In this document: piece after piece, positions 5,952 to 14,161 of the stretch
Layout: each line of letters begins with the position of its first letter
How positions within the stretch are numbered: the first letter of the stretch is position 1
Assembly (NCBI GenBank): GCA_017405115.1
Contig: JAFRBA010000260.1
Span: 1 to 25,213 of the forward strand
Reading direction: 5' to 3'
Source of the DNA: Kiritimatiellia bacterium
GTDB lineage: Bacteria; Verrucomicrobiota; Kiritimatiellia; RFP12; UBA1067
DNA: 25,213 nucleotides
Made by a program: the position numbers and the translations under genes
The notes under the pieces: model-generated
Told to the model about the DNA's origin: nothing
Databases searched by the model: none
Seen by the model: only the letters and a program-made list of their open reading frames with translations

Positions 5952-8380
5952 CTCGGCTCCCCTCGAAAGATTCGAAACCAGCACGTTTCACCAGCCGACA
6001 TCTCAAGCGCCATCACGCCGTCTCGCACGGCCTCATCACGTCCGTTCTTCACATTCACGACCCTTGCCCGGAATGGCAAGCGGAAAACGTGCCGCCCCGG
6101 CACTATGCAGTGTACGGACGCGAAGTCGCCGTTCATGTCCACCTGCGCGACACCTGGACGCATCGCCGCATACCCGCCGGCCCCGACGGCGAAGTCGTGA
6201 AACTCCTGCGGCGAGTATCCACTTTCCGGCACAACAAACGTCTTTGCGCCAAACGAGGCAAGCGCATCCATAAAAGCCGTCTGCCTGGAATCGGGGTTCA
6301 GGAACGCGCAGAGAGCGACGGCCTTGTAGCCCCTCAGCACATCAGGCTCGCCGTAAACGTCCTCGGCGAGGTAGAAATCGTACGGAACGCCCGATGCGGC
6401 GATATGCGGCCACGCTTTCATGACCAGGTTTGGCGCGTGTGCGGGATCCTTCAGCGCAAAGGCCGCCATCATCCGTTCATCTGCGACAAGTGCAACATCG
6501 GGGTGCCATGGATCAGGCTTCAAAGCGAGCATCTCGCGGCAGAACGACAGCACTTCTCCACAGTCTGCGGCAATCTCCTCTGGATAGAACCACCCGCCCG
6601 CCATGTCGTAGAGCCACCAGCCCATGCGCTGCGCCAGCATGATGCCAGCGTGCTTGCGGAACATGGTCTGCCACATCGGAAAATCCTCCGCCGTGCCAAG
6701 CCCCTTTGCGGACATGGCGCTATTCGCCCACCTCTCCAATGCACCGTACGTGCGCAAGTCGAACTCGTACCACATCATCTTGCCATGACGATGCAGCGTC
6801 TGGCAAGGAAGTCTCACGCCCTGTGCAAGCGCAGGGAGACGCAGCCCATATGTCGGCTGTGGAACGATGACGTCCACGGCATCGGAATGGATAAACGCGT
6901 CTATGTCGTAGGCGGAGTCCTTGTGCCCGCCAAGCGGCCTCATGCTCCAGCGGACCGCGACAATCGGCTTGCCGGCAAGCCGCTTCGCCTCACGCGAAAA
7001 ATCCTCCAGCGCATAAAAGCCAAGCTGCTTGGCGAAGTGCGCATAGTCCGCACAGGAGTCGCCGGACTTGAGTCCGCGCTCGGCAAGATAACGTGCATAC
7101 TCCGCCTTTGCGCACGGCGAATGGTCGATGACGGGCATTGCGAACTGTCCGTCGTGGTAGCCGCAGTAATGGACGCCAACAATGCGCTTGAAAAGTCCTT
7201 CGCGCTTCAGCTCGGCGAACAACTTCGCCGTGATTTCCTTTACCGCGCCACGCCATGCCGGAGATGCGTACGACACCCAAGGCCAGCGGCGGTCGCATTT
7301 GTCGAGCTTTCCGCCGTCGTTGTATTCGTCGGGTATTGCGCTGCCGGAGTTGCCGCGAACGACCGAACCATCCTCCCTGCGCCATGTCTCGTCCGGATGT
7401 TCAGCCTCTGTGAACGCCGGGTACGCCGAGCAGCCTAGCGAGAGGATGAAGCACGATTCGTCGCCTATCATCATCCCATCGCGTATCTTGTCGACGGCAA
7501 GACGGACATCGAATCCATGTTCATTCCACGGGGCAGGTTGTCCTGGAAGCTCGCCTAGCCAGAGGAGAATGCAGCCTATCTTTACGCCATGCTGCTGCAG
7601 CGGCCTGCCCGAATACTGGGTGCCGTCACGGCCCGACGGCCCCTTGTAGACGAACGACGGAACGTCACGTCCGTCCACGACAAGTCTGCTAAACCCATTG
7701 CGCACCTCTATCTTCGCCGTGTGGTCGATGTCGGCGGCAAGAGACGCGTCGAACGCGGCACGGTCCGCGCGGTCGCCTGACCTGTCCGGCGCGGCAAGCT
7801 CCGAATAGTGAGCGGACCATTTGCCCCTGGCGGACGCAAGATCCTCCGCAGACCAGCCTCGCCAAGTGCTTTCCGAAGGTGTTCCCTCGACTACTATTGC
7901 AGCCGTCACAGGTCCGCCAGCAGGCTCGAAGTGCGCATACTTGCGGTACGTCATCCCAGGCGCGGAGTTGACGAGCCCGCGCATGTACTGACGCGAACCC
8001 ACCGAAAACACCTTTGCGCTGACCGGGTCGGGAAACGCCAGCACGCGCTTCTTCTCGTATGCGCACAGAAAGCCAACAGCCGCGCCAGGCGAATCCGTGT
8101 GCGCCGACACGTCAGCAAAGAATCGCAGGGACTTGCCCTTCTCCAGACGGAACGGCGGAGACGCTACGACGATGCGCCCCAGGCAATTCGCCTTCCTGAT
8201 CTTTATTGCACCGTCTTCAAGCGAAACTTCGCCTTCTGCGCCACCCTCGCGGACTACGGAGAATCCGTTCGTAGCCGTCCACACGACTTCTGCGGCAGGA
8301 AACTCCGCCCTGCCGGAACAGACGTTCTCCCATCCAGCCGTCGTCGCAAGAACCACGGCCACTCCCAGAAGAATCGACAT
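5948..8380 (-). CDS. Secreted GH42-like (beta-galactosidase-type) glycoside hydrolase
   Basis: An 810-residue protein with a short hydrophobic N-terminus (MSILLGVAVVLATTAGW) compatible with export. Residues about 30-230 look like a beta-sandwich; from about 235 a TIM-barrel resembling GH42/GH-A beta-galactosidase relatives from PVC bacteria follows, and a trimerisation-like domain is likely after 610 (LALKPDPWHPDVALVADE...). The strand-4 motif reads GVHYCGYHDGQF (402-413), with Gln412 where relatives often carry the acid/base Glu. WYEFDLRTY (537-545) resembles the GH42 nucleophile segment, with candidate Glu539. It is three bases downstream of the GH20-like gene and overlaps the next by GTGA, so it is in the same operon. 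Substrate unknown; a galactoside or related glycan is a guess from the family. Confidence 0.65.
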   Translation of the reverse strand: MSILLGVAVVLATTAGWENVCSGRAEFPAAEVVWTATNGFSVVREGGAEGEVSLEDGAIKIRKANCLGRIVVASPPFRLEKGKSLRFFADVSAHTDSPGAAVGFLCAYEKKRVLAFPDPVSAKVFSVGSRQYMRGLVNSAPGMTYRKYAHFEPAGGPVTAAIVVEGTPSESTWRGWSAEDLASARGKWSAHYSELAAPDRSGDRADRAAFDASLAADIDHTAKIEVRNGFSRLVVDGRDVPSFVYKGPSGRDGTQYSGRPLQQHGVKIGCILLWLGELPGQPAPWNEHGFDVRLAVDKIRDGMMIGDESCFILSLGCSAYPAFTEAEHPDETWRREDGSVVRGNSGSAIPDEYNDGGKLDKCDRRWPWVSYASPAWRGAVKEITAKLFAELKREGLFKRIVGVHYCGYHDGQFAMPVIDHSPCAKAEYARYLAERGLKSGDSCADYAHFAKQLGFYALEDFSREAKRLAGKPIVAVRWSMRPLGGHKDSAYDIDAFIHSDAVDVIVPQPTYGLRLPALAQGVRLPCQTLHRHGKMMWYEFDLRTYGALERWANSAMSAKGLGTAEDFPMWQTMFRKHAGIMLAQRMGWWLYDMAGGWFYPEEIAADCGEVLSFCREMLALKPDPWHPDVALVADERMMAAFALKDPAHAPNLVMKAWPHIAASGVPYDFYLAEDVYGEPDVLRGYKAVALCAFLNPDSRQTAFMDALASFGAKTFVVPESGYSPQEFHDFAVGAGGYAAMRPGVAQVDMNGDFASVHCIVPGRHVFRLPFRARVVNVKNGRDEAVRDGVMALEMSAGETCWFRIFRGEPR
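5957..5962 (-). promoter_or_regulatory. Shine-Dalgarno site for the GTG start at 5951
   Basis: GGGGAG lies five bases before the GTG. This favours that start over an in-frame ATG at 5984 inside the upstream gene, and puts the signal peptide at the very N-terminus. Confidence 0.65.
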
Positions 8381-8383
8381 GGC

Positions 8384-9463
8384 CTACATCGCGGCGTCAA
8401 GCTGGTCTATGGCAGCCGAAACCGTCTTGAGGAAATCCGGGTTGTCGTAGTCCTTCGGCCACGGCGCCATGAGGTAGCCCTTGATGCGTTCGGGCGCAAG
8501 GTGCTCGCGGCAGAACTTCACAGTCCGCGCCATGCACTCGTCGTTGCTCGCGTTTGCGGCCTTGCGGTGCTTCGAAAGCCAGTTCGACGAACACGGCAGC
8601 TGGTCGAAACCGGCCTTGTCGAGCTTCAGGAAGAGCTCCAGGATCGGGCGTCCCTTCGCATCTGCCTTCATCGTCTTCAGGTCGAATCCTTCCAGCCATT
8701 CGTCGTAGTACCAGTTGCTCTGGAGAACAGACTTGGGGCACTTGTCGACGAAGTCGTCGTGCGACCAGCCGTAGTCGCTCCACATCCACGGGCGCATACC
8801 CGCGTCCTCCACCGTCTTCACGAACCACAGGAAGTCGTGCCACCATACCTCGTTCTCGCGGACGACCTGAAAGCCATGCTGGAAGCGCACTTTCTCTTCG
8901 TCGTAGCCTATGTGCATGAAACGCGGCTTGTCGAACATCTCAGCCGAATCGCGTATCACGTCGGCGCACACGCGGTAGTACGTCCTAGTGGTGACCATGC
9001 GCCCGTACTCTCCGAGCCACGCATCGTGCGCAGTGGAGAAGTTGAGCTTCGGAATAGCCTCTATGCCAAGCGACTTGAGGCGGCGCACCTCGCTGCGCAC
9101 CCAGTCTGGCGAGCGCGAACCCTTCACCGCAAGCTCTGGATGGCTCGGATACACCGGGAACTCGCCAAGGTCGATCACGACCATGTTCATCTTGCGCAGG
9201 ACAAGCCGGTCCACTACATTGCGCCAGATCGTCTCGTCGAACTTCAAGTGGTCGTTGCAGAGACGCCCCTTGGAAAGCGTCTTGACGCCCTCCGGCAGCG
9301 ACTCGCCCCACATGTTGTGCCCCCACGGAACATACACGGCGCGAATTTGGTCCGGCTTCAGCGAAGTGCGGGAGCCAGCCGCGAACGCCGCTTCCGAAGT
9401 CATCGCCGCAGCGCCCATGGCAACCGCGCCAGACACAAAATCTCTTCTCGTAACGTCTGTCAT
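8384..9463 (-). CDS. Tat-exported GH20-like TIM-barrel protein
   Basis: A 359-residue protein starting with a twin-arginine signal (TRRDFVSGAVAMGAAAM, Arg6-Arg7) and a likely AFA-A cleavage near residue 29, so it should be exported folded. The body is a single TIM-barrel-like domain. HIGYDEE (184-190) matches the H-x-G-x-D-E signature of GH20 hexosaminidases, where the Asp/Glu pair (Asp188, Glu189) is catalytic. The rest diverges too far to name a substrate; N-acetylhexosaminidase activity is possible. It is one base from the stop of the upstream NlpC-like gene and three bases from the next gene, hence part of the operon. PVC genomes carry many such 'Tat signal' barrel proteins of unknown role. 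Confidence 0.65.
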   Translation of the reverse strand: MTDVTRRDFVSGAVAMGAAAMTSEAAFAAGSRTSLKPDQIRAVYVPWGHNMWGESLPEGVKTLSKGRLCNDHLKFDETIWRNVVDRLVLRKMNMVVIDLGEFPVYPSHPELAVKGSRSPDWVRSEVRRLKSLGIEAIPKLNFSTAHDAWLGEYGRMVTTRTYYRVCADVIRDSAEMFDKPRFMHIGYDEEKVRFQHGFQVVRENEVWWHDFLWFVKTVEDAGMRPWMWSDYGWSHDDFVDKCPKSVLQSNWYYDEWLEGFDLKTMKADAKGRPILELFLKLDKAGFDQLPCSSNWLSKHRKAANASNDECMARTVKFCREHLAPERIKGYLMAPWPKDYDNPDFLKTVSAAIDQLDAAM

Positions 9464-9464
9464 T

Positions 9465-11597
9465 CTACAGCTTCCTTTCTAGCTTTTTCGCCGCCGGGCG
9501 CAGCACGACCACCTTGGAACGATTTTTCAGGCAGTGGACGCTTCTGCCGTGCAGAAGAGAATCAAAGATCCTCCTTGATATCGCTCCGCTGGCGCACGCC
9601 AACCCGGAGCCTGCGTCTGCACCAGTCCCGGCGACGTGCAGGTACAGCGGATGCCCGTCGCCGCGCACGTCGCCGACGTACACGAACGCGGTCTCAAGCC
9701 CCGGACGTCCCTTCTTGTCGGGATGGTCTGTCATCATCGCCACGATGTCGCCAGGCTCGATTATCGACCACAGCCACGACGTCTTCTCGTCGTAGCGCCA
9801 CAGCTGCTTGTCGTCCGCGATATCGTACTCGAACACCAACATCCCCTTGGGCGGAGCAACGACGATGTTCGACACAGTCGTAGTCTGGACATCGTCGCAG
9901 AGCGACACGCCAAGCGCCTTTCTGCACACGCCGTCCACGAACGAAAGCGGCGTGACGTACTCTACGCCCTCCGGCGAAACAGCCCCCGCCATCGCGCCGG
10001 TAGGCGAATGCTGAACTGCGGCACCCCTCGCGAAATACGAAAACGCCGTCGACACGACGGATCTCTGACGTGCCTCGAAGCGCTCGACATCCGCAAGCCG
10101 CGCCGGACGCAGCGCGGCGAAGAACGGCTTTGCAAGAAGCGCGACAACCTCGGCGTCCGAAACGCGGCGGATTCCGCTCTGCGTCGCCTCTTCAAGTCCG
10201 CCGCGCCCCTTCACCCAGAGTCTGAAGCTCTCCGGCTTTCCGAGGTCGGGGCACACAACGACTACGTCGCCTTCCATAAGCTGGCTCGCGCGCGGGTCGC
10301 ACACGCGCACTCCGCGCGGCGGCTCCTGCGACCTTCGTCCGCCGGCCCATCCCTCGACGCGGCAGTCGGGAAGGTTCGTGGCGTTCACTATCGTCGCCTC
10401 GGCCCACGCCCTGGCAACAGCCGCCGACACGCGGCGCGGCACCACTTCCGTCACGAGCGTATTGGACGGAATGCCCGCCACGGTTCCGCCGGACGCAACG
10501 ATGCGGCTCCCGGCCGGAGCAACAACCCTCACGCGCCAGCGGAGCGTCCGCTCTTCGCCAGGCGCCAACGGCACGTTCCAGTCGAGTTGGCAGTCGGCAG
10601 CCGACAGCCGACAGTCGGTAGGGCGGCGAGACCCTTCGCCGCCGTTGACTGTTGTCAGCACATCGCATGAAACAAGTTCACAGCCTTCTGGCACTTTCTC
10701 CCGAACCGGCACGGTGTACGCCGTCTTCGAGTAATTCTTCAGCCAGATGCTGTATTCGAGCTCTCCGCCGGTCACGACGCTTCCGTACGGGCCTACGTCA
10801 ACCATGCGGTCGATCCTGAGACGCGGGTGAAGATAACGCGCCTTGGCAGATTCCGTGAGAGGGTAACGCTCCGCCGGAAGGTCAAGCGGACGGAACACCA
10901 TGATCTTCGTGTTGCCGCTGATGCCCACGCCATGGAAGAAGTACGTATCCATCTCGTCAAGACGAATCGTGCCGCCCTTCTCCACCTGATCAACGCCGGT
11001 TGCGAAATCGTACTTCGCGCCGCCAGAGTGCATGACGAGCGGATGTCCGTCGCCAGCTTCATCGCCAACGTACAGAAGAGCGTGTCCACCGCCAAGCGTC
11101 TCGCCCGTCTTCTTGCTTGTGCCCTTGATCTTGGAATAGACGATTATGTCGCCAGGCTGCAAGAGAGCGCGCATCCGCATCATTTCCGGTTCATACTTCG
11201 AGCCGTCTGGGTCGAGACGTCTGTCGTAGTCGAAGACGACCGCCTCCTGCGGACGTGTCGTGAGCAATATCGTCAGGGAAGTGTCGGCAGAGCCTGAATG
11301 ACGATAGCCGATGGCGTTAAAATACGTTTCGTACGTGAACGATGAGCAGACGGTATAGTATGTGCTGTCGGGCGTAGCGTCTTCAGGTCTGCCCTCCTTG
11401 GTGCGGCGGCTGAATTCCATGCCGGTATGCGTGACAAGCGGCATGGAGCCATACTGTACGCATCCGCCCTTGAGGTAATAGGCATAGGCGGTTTCGAGCA
11501 CCGCCTTCTGCCGCACTGCTCTGTCAGTCCAGTCGACATCCACGGCGGAGACGCCGCCCGCGAAGACGATAGACGCAGCAAAAACAAACAACTTCAT
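9465..11597 (-). CDS. Secreted protein with two NlpC/P60-like units, the second degenerate
   Basis: A 710-residue protein with a signal peptide (MKLFVFAASIVFAGGVSA). Unit 1 (about 24-235) resembles NlpC/P60 cysteine peptidases: YTVCSSFTYE (Cys84), PGDIIVY, GGHALLYVGD (His172) and VMHSGG (His190). A DUF11-like beta domain follows (about 275-360: LEYSIWLKNYS, LAPGEERTLRW). Unit 2 (about 505-700) repeats the layout (EPGDIVAMM, AFVYVGD, LYLHVAG) but has Pro550 for the Cys and Thr636 for the His, so it is probably inactive. Unit 1 may cut peptides or amides; the substrate is unknown. The ATG at 11597 is preferred because GGAG lies nine bases upstream; an ATG at 11606 touches that site directly. 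Residues about 319-338 come from an inserted palindrome-rich stretch. Confidence 0.65.
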   Translation of the reverse strand: MKLFVFAASIVFAGGVSAVDVDWTDRAVRQKAVLETAYAYYLKGGCVQYGSMPLVTHTGMEFSRRTKEGRPEDATPDSTYYTVCSSFTYETYFNAIGYRHSGSADTSLTILLTTRPQEAVVFDYDRRLDPDGSKYEPEMMRMRALLQPGDIIVYSKIKGTSKKTGETLGGGHALLYVGDEAGDGHPLVMHSGGAKYDFATGVDQVEKGGTIRLDEMDTYFFHGVGISGNTKIMVFRPLDLPAERYPLTESAKARYLHPRLRIDRMVDVGPYGSVVTGGELEYSIWLKNYSKTAYTVPVREKVPEGCELVSCDVLTTVNGGEGSRRPTDCRLSAADCQLDWNVPLAPGEERTLRWRVRVVAPAGSRIVASGGTVAGIPSNTLVTEVVPRRVSAAVARAWAEATIVNATNLPDCRVEGWAGGRRSQEPPRGVRVCDPRASQLMEGDVVVVCPDLGKPESFRLWVKGRGGLEEATQSGIRRVSDAEVVALLAKPFFAALRPARLADVERFEARQRSVVSTAFSYFARGAAVQHSPTGAMAGAVSPEGVEYVTPLSFVDGVCRKALGVSLCDDVQTTTVSNIVVAPPKGMLVFEYDIADDKQLWRYDEKTSWLWSIIEPGDIVAMMTDHPDKKGRPGLETAFVYVGDVRGDGHPLYLHVAGTGADAGSGLACASGAISRRIFDSLLHGRSVHCLKNRSKVVVLRPAAKKLERKL
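10588..10657. repeat. Cluster of short palindromes inside the NlpC-like gene
   Basis: Three perfect hairpins follow each other: GTCGGC-a-GCCGAC (10593-10605), CCGAC-a-GTCGG (10608-10618) and GGCGGCGA-6 nt-TCGCCGCC (10622-10643), then a weaker TGAC/GTCA pair (10646-10657). The stretch is translated in frame as a loop rich in Arg, Cys and Gly within the DUF11-like domain. It resembles an inserted REP-type element. No second copy was noticed in this window. Confidence 0.55.
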
Positions 11598-11606
11598 CGC
11601 TTGCAT

Positions 11607-11610
11607 CTCC
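11607..11610 (-). promoter_or_regulatory. Shine-Dalgarno site deciding the ATG at 11597
   Basis: GGAG lies nine bases before the ATG at 11597 but directly abuts the upstream in-frame ATG at 11606, which is too close for initiation. The signal peptide then starts MKLF. Confidence 0.6.
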
Positions 11611-11615
11611 GCGAA

Positions 11616-14135
11616 TCACCGGACGATTACGCTCATGCCAGACGGAACGTGCGAGAACTTTATGTTGTCCACCTTGAGGCGGCTGTCCCTTCCACCCTGC
11701 AGAAGATGGCTCCATGCCGTCGGGTTCTTCACGCCCATCGCCGACACTCCGACGCACGAGACGCGCGAGGCGGAAGACCGGAAAGGCAGTCCGCTGAACG
11801 TCGCAACAGGCGTCGCAGGCGTAGCCGTCTCCAACGTTGGCTGCTCGGTTCCCATGTCGTAGACCGACACATCGCTCGCCTTGTTCTCCGAAGCGGCGAC
11901 GAACCTGTACCAGTGTCCCGGCGCAGCCGTTCCCGAAGTCTCCCACGCGCCTCCGCCTGCACGGTCGCCACGAAACGCGGCAAACGTAGTATTGGTTATG
12001 CCAAAGCCGAAAGCCGCCATCTTCTCGTAGTTGTACGCGCCGCCGTTGAGGTTGCCTTCATGGTACTGGTCGCCGCCGAACCAGACATTTGCGCAGCCGC
12101 CCGCGCTCTGCCAGGCCGTCGGGGCGCAGATGTCGGCCTGCGCCAGCATTGCGCCGTTCTTGTAAAGTCCGCCAAGATCGTGAACAGCCGTGGCATACGT
12201 CTCGTCGCCACTGCCGAACACAAGCGCGGCATTCCCGTCGCTCGCAAGACGCACCGCGTTCTCCGAAGCCCCAAGCCGCGTCCACCCGTCCATGCCTGTC
12301 GGCTCCGACTTGAGCGTTCCGACCATGGACTCTTCATGACGATATATCCTCCTGAGGGAAAAGCTGTTGCTGTACACAAGTTCCTCTTGCTCCGACCCGC
12401 TCGGCGTGTACCAAATCTTGATATTGTCGTAGTAGACGTCGGTTGCGCCATACGTGGCTATGCCGAAGCAACTTATGGAGGAGATGTTGTTCATTCCCGT
12501 AAGGTTGTCGGCAGATGCAACAAGCGTTCCGTCCGCAGCATCAATGCCAGTGCCCGAGCCCTGATAATAGACGGCGCAGCCAAACGTTTTCGTATCAAGA
12601 TCCACCGTGATTACGATTCGATACCATTTGCTCAACTCTAACTCACCAAACATCGCATTATCCTTCCCGCTGCTGTCTCGATAAAAGACTCCGCCCTCAT
12701 TGAGACCTACACGCGCATATTGCCCGTCGGCAGAAGCAGACGAATAGCCAGCGGTGTACATTTCATCCGCGCCAAGAGTGTAATACGCAAATTTCGAAGA
12801 CCACCAGCTTGTGCCTGAAGGCGAACGCATGTCACCGCGAAAAGTGAGTTTGCCGCTCATCGCATTCATCCCTATCGGATGCGCTGCAACCGCATAATCA
12901 TACGTATTTTTTATAAGGTTGAACTTCAGATACTTGTTGCTCGTGTTCTCAAGCACTGCCGCAGCCTTTGCATTGGAGTGACGCCGTTTCCATCCGTCAA
13001 AGCCGGGCGTTGTCATATCCGTCGTGCCTGCAGTGCCATAAAGGAGATTGTTCGTAGCTGGATAGGAAAGAGAATCGAAAACAGACCTCTCCGCCGCATA
13101 TTCTGCCGTCGCGGACGACACCGCGAGGCTGCGCGACCTGCGCGTGTTGAAGTCGTTCACGTAGCACTCGACGCCGTTGTGGGCCACTCGGACGTTGTCG
13201 AATCTGGCCGCCGAGTCGCCGGCGCGCACCGCATAGCCGCCAAAGGCAAGAGTAGAGACAACCTTTTCCTTGTCCGTGGAGCGGAATGTGAGATCACTCG
13301 CGGAATAGACGGCTTTCGCCGGAGTGTCCGCTTCAAGCGCAGGAGCGGCACCCCCCATGTCATAGCAGCTAAAGCCCCACTTTGACTCATCAAGGTCAAC
13401 CGTCACAACATAGCGAAGCCAATGACCTTTGACGAACGTCTCGTCGGCACGACGTTCGCCATCTCCGTCGTTGACATACACATACCGCCCCCACGATATA
13501 TCCTTCTTCCAGAAATATGACGCACCAACGGTAAACAACAGGTTTGTGGCGTAGGCGGTTGCATTCGCCGGAGCATACAAGTCCTCGTTGCCAAGCCCCA
13601 GGATGCAAATCCTGTTTTTTGTCCTGCCGGATGTTGAACCATCGAGCGACGTAGGCGACTGCCCGGTGTAGCACCACCATTCCGTCGGCGGCAGCATATC
13701 GAACGTCACGGTCACGGTGCCGTTCGAGAACGTGTTGCCGATTCGTTGCAGTATTACGACATGTCCGCCCTCTGCATTGGTGATGGAGCCAGAGCTGTCG
13801 TACTGCACGAGATCGGTTTCGAAATCCGCGCCAAGCCTGGCGACGTAGTTTCCGTTCAGATCGTCCACATACGCATCGTTGCTGCTCGTGTTCGGAGCCT
13901 TGAGCCAGTTGTCCTGAAGATCGTCGTCCACAAACTGCGATGCAGCAGCGTAGTCTGCATTTACGAGACGCTGCCCTGCCACGTAGTTCACGGCTCTCCA
14001 GCCGCCGTACGGAACTGCGCCGCCGCTCGTGCGCGAGGCGAAGTCGTTTTCATAGGCGGTTGCTGCGACGGCGGCGGCTGACGACATGGCGGCGAAGATC
14101 GCAGCAATGACGACGGTGGATGTTCTGTTGACCAT
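11616..14135 (-). CDS. Secreted protein of three jelly-roll (LamG-like) repeats
   Basis: An 839-residue protein with a signal peptide (VVIAAIFAAMSSAAAVAATA, cleaved near 27) and three diverged units of about 250 residues: 28-320, 324-580 and 586-830. Each opens with a short Y-x-N-x-F strand (YENDF, YVNDF, YSNSF), has a W-x-R-(Y/I/F)-V central strand and ends with a DN-(V/I)-(R/K)-(V/I/F) strand (DNVRV, DNIKI, DNIKF), as in concanavalin-like carbohydrate-binding folds. No catalytic motif is seen; binding to glycans or the cell surface is inferred. The C-terminus VPSGMSVIVR closely resembles that of the two-LamG protein further right. The ATG at 14135 has GGAAAGG eight bases upstream; an alternative ATG at 14162 overlaps the acyltransferase stop as TAATG and adds nine residues. 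The middle third is more AT-rich than its neighbours. Confidence 0.7.
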   Translation of the reverse strand: MVNRTSTVVIAAIFAAMSSAAAVAATAYENDFASRTSGGAVPYGGWRAVNYVAGQRLVNADYAAASQFVDDDLQDNWLKAPNTSSNDAYVDDLNGNYVARLGADFETDLVQYDSSGSITNAEGGHVVILQRIGNTFSNGTVTVTFDMLPPTEWWCYTGQSPTSLDGSTSGRTKNRICILGLGNEDLYAPANATAYATNLLFTVGASYFWKKDISWGRYVYVNDGDGERRADETFVKGHWLRYVVTVDLDESKWGFSCYDMGGAAPALEADTPAKAVYSASDLTFRSTDKEKVVSTLAFGGYAVRAGDSAARFDNVRVAHNGVECYVNDFNTRRSRSLAVSSATAEYAAERSVFDSLSYPATNNLLYGTAGTTDMTTPGFDGWKRRHSNAKAAAVLENTSNKYLKFNLIKNTYDYAVAAHPIGMNAMSGKLTFRGDMRSPSGTSWWSSKFAYYTLGADEMYTAGYSSASADGQYARVGLNEGGVFYRDSSGKDNAMFGELELSKWYRIVITVDLDTKTFGCAVYYQGSGTGIDAADGTLVASADNLTGMNNISSISCFGIATYGATDVYYDNIKIWYTPSGSEQEELVYSNSFSLRRIYRHEESMVGTLKSEPTGMDGWTRLGASENAVRLASDGNAALVFGSGDETYATAVHDLGGLYKNGAMLAQADICAPTAWQSAGGCANVWFGGDQYHEGNLNGGAYNYEKMAAFGFGITNTTFAAFRGDRAGGGAWETSGTAAPGHWYRFVAASENKASDVSVYDMGTEQPTLETATPATPVATFSGLPFRSSASRVSCVGVSAMGVKNPTAWSHLLQGGRDSRLKVDNIKFSHVPSGMSVIVR

Positions 14136-14161
14136 GTGCTTGGCCTTTCCTTTGTTTCGCA

